Assembly: GCA_033439265.1 (NCBI GenBank)
Contig: JAVTVX010000010.1
Span: 16,709,490-16,773,489 of the forward strand
Reading direction: 5' to 3'
DNA: 64,000 nt
Source: Dillenia suffruticosa
Lineage: Eukaryota > Streptophyta > Magnoliopsida > Dilleniales > Dilleniaceae
The notes beneath the pieces were generated by a model. That model was given only the letters and a program-made list of their open reading frames with translations. It was not told the origin of the DNA and searched no databases. Numbering within the stretch: position 1 is the first letter of the stretch; each line of letters starts with the position of its first letter. Shown in pieces: positions 24,310 to 38,891 of this stretch. Made by a program: the position numbers and the translations under genes.

Positions 24310-25490
24310 GGCCCAATACTGAATAAGCGGAGAAAAGAAACAAGGGTAGAATTGGAAGAGGGGGAATATGTGGGGGCACATGAAAAGCGGATTTGATTTC
24401 GGGGGAATTATTTTCCATTTAGCATTTCAATTTTTTTTGAAACCTCGTGAGGCGCGAGGGGAGCAGCTTTGATCCGAGGCTTTCATTTGGACAACTTCTT
24501 CGCTCTCTCTCTCTCTCTCTCTCGCTCTCTCCACCAACTTCGTCGATCACCATTTCTAGGGTTTCGAGGTTCGATCTCTATCTCTCTCTCTCTTTGGATT
24601 CTCATCTATTTTAACTATTATTATTCTTTTCCTGATATTGGTTTGTGGTGAGAATCTCGTTTTTGTTTCTCTGTCCAAATTGGGGGGTGTTTGTTTTGTC
24701 GAGTAATCGGCTCCAGTTCTTCATATTTCGCCATCACCAACAATCAATTGACCTGATTGTCAGATTTTCAGACGAGTTCTCTCTCTCTCTCTCTCTCTCA
24801 TGTTGATAACTGTCGTGTGTTTCAAAATTGTTTGATTCTAGGTGCCATAATTTTCATATGATGATTGTGTCCATTTGGTTATGTATAAGTCTGACTTGTC
24901 TATGCCATGCGTTCTGAAAATCCTAACCTAATTGTGTCTGATTTGGCCAATCGAATCCCCAAGAAATGTTGCTAATGAAAACTTGATTTAGTATTTGGTA
25001 ATATTAATTGTCATATACCAGCGAGGTGGTTTCCCAAGTGAGCGAGAGGAACCAAAATTGTAACCATGAGGTCATAGGTTTAATACTCGATAAAGGACAT
25101 CCCTCGTGAAAATATACCGAGATGATTGAGCCAGCGGATATACTGCCCCTTGCTCGCATCTTGGCCAGGTTGTGGTGATGAGCTCGACCTTATGGAAGTA
25201 GTTATGGCTCAAATCAGACATTTCATAACAATGTCCATCATAGAAATAATAATAATAATAATAATAACTATCATATAATTTACTTTATTTTGGTTAAATT
25301 AGGTTGGTTTAAACTAGGTTGATGAAACTTGATAAGAGTACATTTTTATGTTCCCAGTGAAATTTTTAGGTTCTCATTGTACAAGTAGGTTCGGAAAGGT
25401 CGTGCTTCTCTTTGTTAACTTGTAATTGGCTGATTTCCCCTTCTATTTTCCTTTGCAATTGTAATCTGAACCTTGTATGTTCATCTGCAG
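24310..25490 (+). other. Actin 5' leader exon and leader intron
   Basis: Plant actin genes usually carry an intron in the 5' UTR just before the ATG. Here the sequence upstream of the ATG at 25501 ends in TTCATCTGCAG (acceptor at 25490) followed by ten bases and ATG. A CT-rich leader at about 24501-24600 is the likely noncoding exon; the donor is not certain, one candidate being TTTCGAG|GTTCG near 24567. The intron holds a SINE. Confidence 0.6.
25018..25270 (+). mobile_element. SINE in the actin leader intron, with target-site duplication
   Basis: The element is flanked by an exact 7-bp direct repeat, TCATATA, at 25011-25017 and 25271-25277. Its 5' part holds an A-box-like CAGCGAGGTGG and a B-box-like GGTTTAATACTC about 45 bases apart, both decayed, and it ends in an (AAT)n tail at about 25244-25267. 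This order is that of a tRNA-derived SINE of about 250 bp. It is not part of the coding sequence and leaves the acceptor at 25490 untouched. Confidence 0.65.
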
Positions 25491-25500
25491 GTCTTAAAAG

Positions 25501-27545
<2,045 letters not shown>

Positions 27546-27759
27546 TTTCATAGAGGATGAAGGTGATATTCTATCTTTGCAGCAAAAATGCTGCATGCAA
27601 TTCTTGCCCGTGTTTTACTCCTTAATTTTCCTGTCAGGTAAATGGTCTGATTGGAGACCTGAAATTGCAGGTTGCTATGTTAGAGATAGCGATGGAAGAG
27701 AAAGAGAGAGGAAAGAAAAAAAAAAAAGAAAAGTTTATTCATTATTTCTTTTCATGAGC

Positions 27760-30390
27760 AGTTGTTGAAGTATTCTTGTTCAATACCAATTCGAGATGGA
27801 ACAATTTAATCTGTTTGTTTTAATTCTCAACCAGCATGTTTTCTGTATGCATATTGATTTTAAAAATGAGAAAGAGGAATTGGGCCCATGGGCATCCATT
27901 TTTTATGTGTGCGTCTGTTTCTGTGAGAATTAATGAATTACACGATATGAACTGAACCATCTTTGTCAATCGAATTAACTATGCATCCTGTGGCCGTATT
28001 AATTTGATTTCTTTAGAAATTTTTTTTTTGGGGGGGGGGGGGAGTTGACGTATTCCTATTAAACAACCAACACTGCTTTTTTAGTGAGATCATGATTTGC
28101 CCCTAAGCAAGCAAAATGACCATTTTGTTCTTAAATTCTCTCTCTCTTCTTTGTTTTTTATTCTCTCCTAAGTCTCAATATCAATAAATTTCACTTTATT
28201 TTCTCTCGGCTTCTCATCTGAATCTCTCTCTCTCTCTCATCTTCTCCTCTGGCCGTGTTCTCATACGATGACTTTGACCACATTCTTTTCCTTGTTCTCT
28301 GTCTCTTTCATTCTTCATCTCCTCTGACTGTGTTCTCATAAGATGATTTTGACCACATTCGTTTCCTTGTTTGTGGATTTCAATCGAGCCACGTTAATTT
28401 TAAGAGTCATTTTTCTAGGAATCGGCATATATTCAATCGAAAAGAGAGAGAGAGAGAGAGAGAGAGAGGATGATTCTCATTTGAAAATTGTTTTGGTTTC
28501 TGGTTTAAAATTTTGGGAAGATCTTTACGAAGTAACACTCCTTTTCCCAGGTTCTCCTCTGACCGTGTTCTCATACGATGACTTTGACCACATTCTTTTC
28601 CTCATTCTCTGTCTCTCTCATTCATCTTCTCCTCTGACTGTGTTCTCATAAGATGATTTTGACCACATTCGTTTCCTTGTTTGTGGATTTCAATCGTTCC
28701 ACGTTAATTTTAAGAGTTATTTGTCTAGGAATTGGCATAAATTCAATTGAAAAGAGAGAGAGAAAAAAAAAAAAAACGATGACTGAGAACAGAATATGTA
28801 ATTTCATTTAAAACCGATCTCATTTGAAAATTGTTTTGGTTTCTGGTTTGAAACTTTGGGAAGATCTTTACGAGGTAAGACTCCTTTTCCCAGGTTTTTA
28901 GGTCTGTTTCTAACTAGAATGTTGCTGGGGATATCGTTGCGGATTGTGGTGGAGACACGGATGATTTAGTATCATGTGCGCAGGTCTCGCTTGAAAATAA
29001 TGGGATTGAAAGGCGTTCTCTCAATGAGATAATGACACTTACAAAATGGTGTGTTGTAAAGAACAAAAATTTGTTATAAACATTTTTCTCAAATTATTAT
29101 TATTTTATAATTTTAAATGAAAGGATGGAGGAGATGGAACAAAAGTTACGGGTCGGGCTGATATTTCAAAATTTTATTTTATTGTAAAATATTTAATTTG
29201 AATTATATATATTTTTAGTTATCAAAAAAGATGATTATGTTTAGTTAGCTTAGCTAGTATACGGCAATTAGCATCTCAGGGAACAACTTGAGGAGTTTCC
29301 CTATGTGCATATGCTCATTTGGAGCAGTGGTTTTCATTTTCAGGGGGACTAAAAAGGGAATGAGATACGTTTAAACAGAGAAGAGGACGATGCATTTGTA
29401 AGTGGAAAGTGGGGGGCAGCAAGAAAAGGGCAAAACGACAGACAATTATATGCCCATTTTTTAAGATAGTGCTTTTGCGTTTTCATTCTTTTGTCACGTC
29501 AATTCTTTCATCTATATCTATTCCATACACATTCCCATCCCTTTCTTTCTGAACTTTAATAATTTGAGTGTGGATGCCACGTGGAGAATTCCAACCATTA
29601 AAATAAATTTCCTAAGAAGTTTTTATTTCTTTGTTAGAATTACACAAAAAATTAAATTGCCCTCTTGAACCTTAATTGCCTACATTAAACAATATTTAAT
29701 AATACCCAAAAAAGATTACATATTTTTAAAACTCAATATATTAAAATCTCAATAATTTTTTAACTTTGGCTCTTTTTTTTTTTTTTTTTTTAATGTTTCT
29801 TGCGTTATTCACATTTTAATCTGTTTGATATTTGAACGAGTCGAATGCCGTATGTTATGGACGGTCCAACACGTAGTGTATGGCGGCGTCAAAAGGTACT
29901 TTCTTTGCTGGTGGCTACAGTTGTTTTAGCCGTTTAATTTAAAATTTGGACATGAAAAAGGAAAGCGAAATATCCATCCACTAACTAATTAGCAAGTAAT
30001 TACGAATTCAACGACTCAAAATTTTTTCAATTCTCCTTTTGTAACTTTCTGCTTCTCTCTCTCTCGTCAGGAAAAAAACATATATGCATTGGTGACGTGA
30101 CAGAAACATCGTAATCGAGTCCGCAAGTCAAGGCCACTTTAGAAAGAAAAAATAATAGCGTGCTCACTCTCTATCTCTCTCATACATGGTTACATCGTCG
30201 TGGAGCCGGTGAGTCAAGGTCACTTTTTTTTTTCTTTTACTGTATCGATCTATATAAAAAATTATATATTGATTATTCTAATTCGAAATTTATATTGAAC
30301 CATTTAAAATAATTATCTTTTTAATATAATTTATTTTATTTTTATTAAAAATTAAATTTAAAATTTTAATTAAAAGATTTAGTGTAATAC
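27760..30390. other. Intergenic region between actin and U-box kinase genes
   Basis: The first few hundred bases are the actin 3' UTR. A G-run lies at about 28030-28042. The nested tandem duplication at 28242-28895 is listed separately. No further gene was supported. Confidence 0.5.
28242..28895. repeat. Nested tandem duplication, two units of about 310-340 bp
   Basis: Unit 1 (28242-28552) and unit 2 (28553-28895) align almost end to end, each running from TTCTCCTCTG to TTTTCCCAGG. Inside each unit a smaller segment beginning near CTGACCGTGTTCTCATACGA is itself repeated about 65-75 bp later as CTGACTGTGTTCTCATAAGA. Thus four small copies sit within two large ones. A GA tract in unit 1 is replaced in unit 2 by a shorter GA plus poly-A, and unit 2 has an extra stretch after it. 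The order of events is a small duplication first, then a duplication of the whole. Confidence 0.92.
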
Positions 30391-30582
30391 GTAAACCAGA
30401 TGAACCGTGCGTCCATCGATGGTCCGGTCACTTTAAGTTTTAAAGGAAAAAAAGAATATCAACGCGTTCCGCGAAATCACTATTTGATAGTTCTCTTCAA
30501 TTTGCAATCTATTGCCACCCTCTATCCTTTTTATTTACAAAAACTAAAGTCCGGCGATTTTCGGATTTTCTGGAGAAATATT

Positions 30583-33500
30583 ATGGAATTGTTGAGCCCT
30601 TCGTTTCCTCCGTCGGGTCCATCGGCTGGGTTCTCGGGTCATGTGGTGGGTTTCGACCGTTCGACTCGTGCCCCGGCAAGTTCTTCTCAGCCCCCGCAGA
30701 TTTCTGGTTGTGGTGGAAAAATACACGTGGCCGTCGGGAAATCTGTTGAGAAAACCGTTGGTTTGATCAATTGGACTTCCCAACGGTTCCAGAATCGAGA
30801 AATTTGTCTTCTTCATGTTCATCAACCCTCTCCCCTCATTCCCACTCTTTGTAAGTCTCTGTCTCTCTATCTCACATATCTTTTGTTGGGTATTTTTTTC
30901 TTAAATTTCCTCTGATGGGTTTTTGGTTTTTAATTAATTTCATTAATGAATTTCTGGGTTTTTGTTCGATTGATTTGGTTTCTAAATTTAAACGCATGAT
31001 TTTGATTAGATTTTTTAGTATAGGATTTGTAATTTGGTATGTTGGGATATGCAGTAGGAAAATTACCTGCAAGTCAAGCGAATGAGGAAGTAGTGACTGC
31101 ATATAGAAGAGAAGAGAGAGAACAGACCAAGAAGCTTCTACTTAACTACTTGAGCATTTGTTATGGAATAAAGGTCTTCTTTTTAATTCTTTGTTCTTAC
31201 CATTTGTTTTAGTTGTCATTATTATAATTCCTTTTAATTCCTTTTCTACGAGGAGTGTTGCTCTTTACGAATTAACATGAGGGCATCCACCTGCCTCAGA
31301 TTGTCCGGTTTGAGGGATGGAAACTGCCCTTTTGGGTGGTCAATGTACTTGTTTTTTAAGTCCTGTCGCTAAATCTTATTAATTGATTTCTAATATGCTT
31401 TCTAGATCATGAAACATTCATTTGTCTGGGATTTTGTGTTGAATCATATTTAACACCATGGTCTGCAGACTGCAGAGATTACATGCTATTTTATATATTC
31501 TTTCTGTTTAATCTCGCCTTGTCCTCTGATTCCAATGTTGCTCCCTCGCTTAAAGCTGTTGACATGGTCTTTAATAGGTTCATTAATGGCCACTATGCCA
31601 GCCAGTGAGAAGGATATTCTCTTAATAATAGTTATAGGCTTGGGTCCACTCTTCAGCGATTACAATAATAACTTTATATGTTAATTGTACCAAACATAGA
31701 CTTCTGTGTTTATAATATTTTAACAATCATAGATCACTTTTATTGGCTGATAGAGATGTCCATAAAAAAAAATTGTGAAGAAAGTAGATTATGTGAAACT
31801 TCACATATCTGAAGCATCTGAACTTCTTGTGCTATGGAAACTCACATAAGAAAATTAATTTGCTCTTTTGCTAGTTCATCGCTTAGCGTTCTGTTTCCTG
31901 CATGCTAGCATCTTAGGCCTTTGAACTGGGGTTTCAGTGGGTAAAGGGGCTCGGTTGCTCAGCATATGCCAAAATAAAGCTGACGGGAATTGGGGGGAAA
32001 TAAAAAACAAATTTTCTAATATAAAACTGGCTTAAAGTCAATTTAATAGAGATTTCAGCTCCACACCATGAGAAGAAACGTATTTCCTAATTGTCCATGT
32101 CTTTTCTGGAGTCATCTTAGCATTGAAATTTCTTGCAGGTTAAAGTGAGCTTCATTGTAACAGAAACTGACCAAGTTCAGAAAGGAATTGTTGATCTGGT
32201 GAACTCTCATGGCATCAGGATTCTGGTTATGGGTGCTGTACCTGAAAAGTAAGTTATTCACTTACCAATCTGGTTTCCTTAGGTTATATTTTTTGTGCGA
32301 ATCTAAATGTATGTATAGCTTTGTAGCTACTACAGAGAGATTGCATAAATGAGTGAGTTCTAGAACCGGAAGACAATCGGCTTGTTTATTAGTCTTATCA
32401 TGTAGTAGAGCTTGCAACCATGGCAAGGTTCTTTCTTATATATGATATGCGCTCTCATTTCCTGATAGCCAGTTTGATAAGAAAGAACACTGATTTCCAG
32501 ATTGTAGTCCTCTTTTTGCTGTTTTATTGCTCCTATTTAGTCTGACAATTTATTGCAGCTGCATGAAGGTGAAAAAGAGCTCAAGCAAGGCAAATTATGC
32601 TGCCAAAAATGCTCCTCTGTTCTGTGAGATATGGTTTATCAATAAAGGGAGACATGTCTGGACTAGAGAAGCTTCTGAGGGCCCAACTTTGATGCCACAA
32701 ATCAGTCAACTAGAGAATGCAAGTCTCAAAACGTTGCAGTGTCATGCAAATGAGCATATATTTCATCAGGATCTTCTTCAATCCAATTCTTCAGCCATAC
32801 CACATGTTGGTAGGAGTCAAGCTGAAGCATCTCAAACTGAGACAACTCCATCAACCTCTCTCTTCATTGCTGCCCATAATTTTGATGAACATTCTTTCCA
32901 TGGTTCATTTAGTCCACCAGGTGCTAGATCAGCTGAAAGAAGGGCATCTTCAGATTGTGACTTGAAGGTGGAGGAAGAAAGTTTGCATAGCCAGCTCTCA
33001 CAAGCAAGAGTGCAAGCTGAGACATCGACCAAAGATGCACTAGCAGAGCTACTAAAATGCAAAAATTTGGAACCCAAAGCTATGGAAGCTATCATCAAGG
33101 TAATCTGTTGGCCTATATTTCCAGTTACATGGTTGGGAAGGAGAGCTTTTTTCTATTAAATTAAGGTAATACTGAGGCAGTGGTAATATGCTTGGATTAC
33201 AAAATTTCACTTCCATTTATGGCATTTTAGCACTAACCCCCCCCCCCCAAAAAAATGATTTATAGAATAAAAATATTTACATCATGCATTGTTCTGACAA
33301 GCACCCGAAAGGACTGTATCTATCCAATCCAATACTTTTCTGACACTCCCCCATAGTGGGATCTACTTAAGTGATGAACTCTGTTTATTTATGTCTAAAG
33401 TGTAAATTTAGAATTTAGTATGCATTGTGGAATCAAGTGGAAAGAGTACCTATGCAATTAGAGCAGCCAGACCGGTCCTAGCAGCCATTAAATTTCAAAA

Positions 33501-36500
33501 TCTTTTATTAAATTCTATATTCATGCGGCCACTAAAAGGATTTACCTAAACGTGGAATTTAGTTAGAGCATATTGCTTCTGATGTTAGCACTGTGAGCAT
33601 CTCCTAACTTTTAGTGTCCTCTAGGAGCATTTTAAATTAAAAGATTTAGCTTTTAAGTATGCATTGCTCAAGCATAATAATATTTCATTTTGGATTCTCA
33701 ATTTTTCGAATGAAATTTATGTTATACATTTTTATCATGACGGGTTGTTATCTTGCACATAACTCTGGCTTCCTTCAGGTTAAAGCTTTGGAAGCTGCCC
33801 ATGCGCATGAACTTAGACTTAGAAAAGAAGCAGAGGAGGTACTTAGAACTACCGTACAGGAACAAGAGCACCTCTTGGAAGAAAGAGAAGAAGTTACTAG
33901 AGAAATTCAGAGGACTATGAGAAACATTTCTCTGTTGGACAGTCGTGTGCAAGAAGCAAATCGCCGGCGGGATGAAGCTGCTGCAGAACTGAAACTTATC
34001 CAATCATCTATTTCTACTATGCAGCGAGAAAAGAAGAAGATTCAAATGCAGAAAACAGAAGTCATGCATTGGCTCGAAAGGTGGAGAAGTCGTGGACAAA
34101 CTGTCCCTCCGAACTGTAGCAGATTGATTGGGTTTATTGATGATTTTCCAGAGCTTGCTGACTTTTCATTGTCAGATCTGCAGACTGCAACATGTGATTT
34201 TTCTGAGAGCTTCAAAATAGGACAAGGTGGGTATGGTAGTGTCTACAAAGGTGAACTGTTGGATAAAACAGTTGCAATAAAGAAGTTGCACGCTTACAAC
34301 ATGCATGGGCAATCAGAGTTCCAACAGGAGGTGAGTTCTTTCCCAGTCACGTTTTTTTCATTTCAAACTGTTAAAATTGCAATGGTATGGCATGGCTTTC
34401 AAATTCAATATTCTGACCTTCCATATTTTTGTATTCTGTTCTTGTGATTTGTTAGAAATAAAGTAGACTCTGATACCATGTTAAAAATAAAGCAAATTCT
34501 AATACCATGTTAGAAAAAGCAAGATAGAGCATAAAAAATAGAGGGAATAAAAAAAACAAACTGAGAGAGAATAATACATGTATTGTATATATGTTGTATA
34601 TACAATAGGTTGAGAGAGAATGATTAATATATTGTGTATATTGTGTGTTCAATAAGTTGTACAAAAACCCTATTTGTAGGGTGATTCCATGAAAACATAA
34701 AATAAAAAAATAAAATAGAATATTTACAAAATTGGTAAAAATAAATGAAATATTCCAATATTGAAATTTCAAAAAATCAATATTTACAAGATTTCTTCAA
34801 TCTGGAAATCTCCAAAACTTTTTCAATGAGATTTCTTCAATTTAGGAATGTCAATATTCTTAACACCTCCCTCAAACTCAAGATGGGAGTAGATAAGCGA
34901 TCTTGAGTTTGTATATTAGGTTATCATGACGCTAAAAAAGATGAGTTAAGATCATAGAGAATTCTTATGCCAGGAGATTAAAGAACCGCCAAGAAAAATG
35001 CAATAGTCAGTTGTAGACTGTTGATTAGTAGGATCACCGGACCAATCAGTATCAAAATAAGCACATGACTGATACCGTAAAAAGTGCAGTATAGTTGTGA
35101 TTATCAGAAAAAAAAAAAAAAGACTTAGTAAAACATGATGTAATAACAGAATCCTCAGCAATAGACTCAGAGAAAATAGATGAAGCAAATAAAGTAAAGG
35201 GAATAAAGCAAACTGAGTAGAAGAGGTAGTAATAGAAGAATCAAATAGAGAGATTGAAGAATGATGCATAATCTTCAATAGCAAAAAAGCAGCAGTCCGT
35301 AAGATATTGTCGAGAACTAGCAGAATAAAGCAGAACGATTTTGAACAACAGAAATAGGTTAAAAAATATTTAATTTCTCTATAACTAGGCAAAAAAAAAG
35401 AAGTCTAATCAATGAGAAGATTAGAAAAAATTATCCGATTGAACACCTAGTACGCTGATACTATGTTAGAAATAAAGTAGACTCTGAAACCATGTTAGAA
35501 AAAGCAAGAGAAAGCATAAAAGAAATAGAGGGAATAAAGATAGCAAAATGAGAGAGAATAATACATGTATTGTATATATATTGTATATATAATAGGTTGA
35601 GAGAGAATGATTAATATATTGTGTCTATTGTGTGTTCAATAAGTTGTGCAGAGTCCCTATTTATAGGGTGATTCCATGAAAACATAAAAAAACCGAATAA
35701 AATAGAATATTTACAAAATTGGTAATAATAAATGAAATATTCCAATATTAAAATTTCGGAAAGTCAATATTTCCAAAATTTTTTCAATTTGGAAATCTTC
35801 AAAACTTTTTCAATGAAATTTTTCAATTTAAGAATGCCAATATTCTTGACTGTGGGGGCATGGCAGAATTGGGTCCGAATCCCATAATCCTTTTTTCTTT
35901 ACTGAACAATCTAATGACTAAGAACTCATTTTAGTACACATATGGCTTTCACCTAGCAACTTTAATTCTTGCCTGGCAAATGAAAGTAACCTTTAATTTG
36001 CAAAATGCAGGTTCAAGTTCTTGGAAACTTGCACCATCCTCATTTGGTGACTTTGCTAGGTACCTGCCCAGAAGCCTGGGCACTTGTGTATGAATACATG
36101 CCAAATGGGAGTCTTCAAGATCGTCTTTTTAAGAAAAGCAACATAGCTCCACTGCCATGGAAGATCCGTGCACGTATCATATCTGAAATAGCTAGTGCTC
36201 TTCTCTTCTTGCATTCCTCAAGACCAGAGAAGATTATTCATGGTGACCTAAAGCTTGAAAACGTCCTTCTTGACTCTGAGCTCAGCTGCAAAATATGTGA
36301 TTTTGGTATTTGCAGGCTGGTCCCTGAGGAGAATTTCCATTGCCCTAGTTTTCGCAGGAATACTGAGCCAATGGGTGCATTTCAATACACAGATCCTGAG
36401 TTCTATAGAACTGGAATTCTGTCCCCCAAGTCTGACGTTTATTCCTTGGGGCTGATAATTTTACAAGTACTAACGGGAAGGCCACCACTGGGTTTAGTGA

Positions 36501-37038
36501 GTGAGGTGCGTAGAGCAGTATCCTATGGGAAATTTGCCTCGGTGTTGGATTCATCAGCTGGAGAATGGCCTTCCTTTGTTTCACGCAGATTGGTGGACCT
36601 AGGTTTGCAGTGCTGTGAATTAAATAGCGGAGACAGGCCACAGCTTACGCCTACGCTAGTGAGGGAACTGGAGCACCTTCATGTTTTAGAAGAAAGACCA
36701 GTGCCATCTTTCTTCTTATGTCCTATTCTTCAGGTAACGGTATAGTTTATCATCAATTGGTTACTGATTATGATCTTAAAGTCTATGCATTTATTGTCAC
36801 GAGATCCAATCAAGTGCCCATGTTGGGAGCTTATATTATTCTGGTTTGCTTTCAGGAGATAATGCATGATCCTCAGGTCGCGGCAGATGGCTTCACTTAC
36901 GAAGGCGAAGCCCTGCAAGGATGGTTTGCCAATGGGCATGACACCTCTCCCATGACCAACTTGAGGCTAAGCAACTTAGATCTTACTCCTAACCATGCAC
37001 TGCGTCTAGCCATTCAAGAATGGCTCTGCCAATCTTGA
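30583..37038 (+). CDS. U-box domain receptor-like cytoplasmic kinase (PUB33-type E3 ligase)
   Basis: Seven exons join in phase: 30583-30850, 31055-31173, 32139-32248, 32559-33099, 33779-34330, 36011-36733 and 36856-37038, coding about 831 residues, normal for this family. Order of domains: USP-like domain (about 45-200, starting GGKIHVAVGKS), Ser-rich linker, coiled coil (about 347-450), protein kinase with GQGGYGSVYKG (from 494), VAIKK lysine (about 514), HGDLKLEN catalytic loop (Asp about 609) and DFG (627-629), then a C-terminal U-box (about 760-831) starting near FLCPILQ-EIMHDP. The HRD motif reads HGD, as in relatives. The family combines kinase and E3 ubiquitin ligase activities in one chain. 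The start MELLSPS was chosen because it matches relatives, although an in-frame ATG lies upstream at 30400. The fifth intron, 1.7 kb, carries a broken copia element. Confidence 0.93.
34450..35852 (-). mobile_element. Broken Ty1/copia LTR retrotransposon in intron 5 of the U-box kinase gene
   Basis: Two direct repeats of about 390-415 bp, 34450-34865 and about 35464-35852, form the LTRs. The left copy has TGTTA...TAACA ends. Read on the minus strand, the sequence just inside the right LTR resembles a primer-binding site for initiator methionine tRNA (TATCAGCG core), and a purine-rich tract (TTGAGGGAGGTG) abuts the left LTR, both in the order expected for copia. Between them, a minus-strand stretch near 34955-35065 resembles the copia RNase H end (SCAYFDTDWSGDPTNQQSTT). 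The element is a short, broken fossil lacking most of the usual coding region. The LTRs differ visibly, by eye several percent, so it is old. No clear target-site duplication was seen. Confidence 0.85.
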
Positions 37039-37472
37039 ATTCCATACCCATGTAGGCATGTATTTGTACGTCTATGTACTTGTTAGGCATTCATGCAAGG
37101 CCATTGTAAATGACAAAGGAACAGCGTGTCTTGATTTTGCTGTTTTTGTATTCCTTGTTTGATATCTGAGTGTAAATGAAGCAATTCATATATATTTATG
37201 CTGGAACTGATATCATGGTATGTCACACTCACATTGTGGTTTGCACAAAGTTTGTTGCCTATGGGAAACACAATTTTATCCAACTCTCTCAGAAAGTATG
37301 ACGCTCACTTGCATTCCTGATTCTTCATTGAAGAATCCAAGTACTTATTCAATGGCAATATTGGAACAACATTTCAAACATGGGACTACGACATAAATGG
37401 GTAAGTTGCAGAAACCATCATCATAAAACCGTAATCTAGTTCTTGCCAGACATCACTTTAGGATTATGACCT
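37039..37472. other. Convergent 3' UTR region
   Basis: This short stretch separates the stop codons of two genes that point at each other, the U-box kinase (+) and the ENTH protein (-). It should hold both 3' UTRs and may be transcribed on both strands. No separate feature seen. Confidence 0.5.
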
Positions 37473-38891
37473 CTAAGTAGAGAGCAACGAGGTAGTTGGC
37501 TCATTCTGGTCATGGCTGAATGGATGACCATCTTCCACTGAAACAACAGTCTCATAATTATTCATTTCCTCATCCAAAAGAGGCTTAGATTCTCCGTTGC
37601 ATTTCAGTTCCTGAACGTCTCTTTCAATCACTTCATTAGGAGCCATGTTTTCCTTGAAACTTGTCCTAGTTTCATATTTCTGGAGAATCCGGTCATCACT
37701 CTGGTTCCCAGAGACTATTTCAACATTCTCTGGTTTTGCATTTTCTTCGTTTGTTTGATTGATGATGAAGGAATTACACCTCCCGTATGCTCCTCCAAAA
37801 GAAGATTCTTGTAAAATTCTTTGCACCGGAATTGATCGATGGTTAAAACTCCCAAAACCCTGAATTCCTCTGGTGATTTTCCTAGCTCTGTCTCTCTCTT
37901 CTTTGAGAATGGGCCCTTTCGAAAGCAACATCAATACCCTCTCAGATTTCTTCCTAACAGTGAGACCCCAATTGAATCTGTAAAGAGTCAACACCAATCA
38001 ACATGGTAGTCCCTAAGAAACATCTTTTTGAGTTTTCTTCCTATTAAAAATGCCCATACATACCCTTTCTCATCAATGAGTTGAAAACTTCCCATGTCTC
38101 TGATTGCATCTTTATCATTCTGAAACTCATCCGCAACACTCTCTGGTCCGTGGGTCAATAAGTGTTCGAGCAAAATGAGTGCATTATAAGGCATCCTCCA
38201 GTTCTTTATATCAAATCTTTGAAATCTGATACATTTTAACAAAGAAAAGAAAAATAATAAATGGGCATATGTAATAATTTACCATATTTAACGAAAACAA
38301 AAACCCTAGATCAAAAAAAGCCTAAATGAACAACCTTTTGTGCAGAATCTCAACAATTCTCCAATAATCATCAATCTCAAAAGCAGCGCGCGAGATCAAA
38401 CCCATAGTGCGCGTGTCGGGTGCCCATGGATTTCCATTTGTAACTTCTTGGGTCAATCTTTAAACAACATCAAATCAAAACAAAAACCCAGATTTAAAAA
38501 AAAAAAAAAAAAAAATCTAATGATTTATTTTCAATACTAAGAGAGTAAACAAACAAATATTCATTGTTTGAGGGAGAGAGAGGATACAATTCAAATACCC
38601 AAATTATTATAAACAACATAAGATCAAAATAAATTGTCAGATTATTAAAAAAAAATATAGTGACATATTTTTAATACCAAGAGATTGATCAATGAAGTAT
38701 TCATTGATTTGGATTTGGGGGGGGAGAGAGAGAGAGAGAGAGAGAGCTCATTACAATTCAGCGGCTGTAACGTCAGTGAGAGCCAATCGAGCAGTCTTGA
38801 TCTTCTCCTTAAGGAAGAAAGAGGCTTGCTTCTTGAACTCATGAAAAAATGGAGTGATCATATTCGTTGAATTGCTTCCAAGGATTGACAT
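37473..38891 (-). CDS. ENTH-domain (epsin-like) protein
   Basis: Four minus-strand exons join in phase: 38755-38891, 38335-38457, 38064-38225 and 37473-37977, giving 308 residues. The ENTH domain spans roughly residues 20-165, with KIKTARLALTDVT, EVTNGNPWAPDTRTM, YWRIVEILHKR, NALILLEHLLTHGPESVADEF and WGLTVRKKSERVL. A charged KEERDRARKITRGIQGFGSFN segment follows, then an acidic, low-complexity tail without obvious clathrin boxes. ENTH proteins bind phosphoinositides and help form vesicles in endocytic or trans-Golgi trafficking. It looks like the plant ENTH/VHS group related to Arabidopsis At3g46540, an attribution from memory. The first intron starts with GTAATG followed directly by a CT tract (38725-38747 on the plus strand). 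The stop is 435 bp from that of the convergent U-box kinase gene. Confidence 0.88.

Noticed and set aside
25121-25141. TGATTGAGCC similar to the start of miR171
   Set aside because: The match stops after ten bases and no complementary arm is nearby; the segment lies in the SINE.
28028-28043. Poly-G and poly-C runs here and at 14032, 33237, 39386 and 52690 considered as a signal
   Set aside because: They are simple homopolymers with no shared flanks; slippage or sequencing error is the simplest explanation.
30161-30185. Sequence TGCTCACTCTCTATCTCTCT, reminiscent of miR156/157 complementary strands
   Set aside because: No matching TGACAGAAGAGAGTGAGC arm lies within a plausible hairpin distance; it is simply a CT-rich region.
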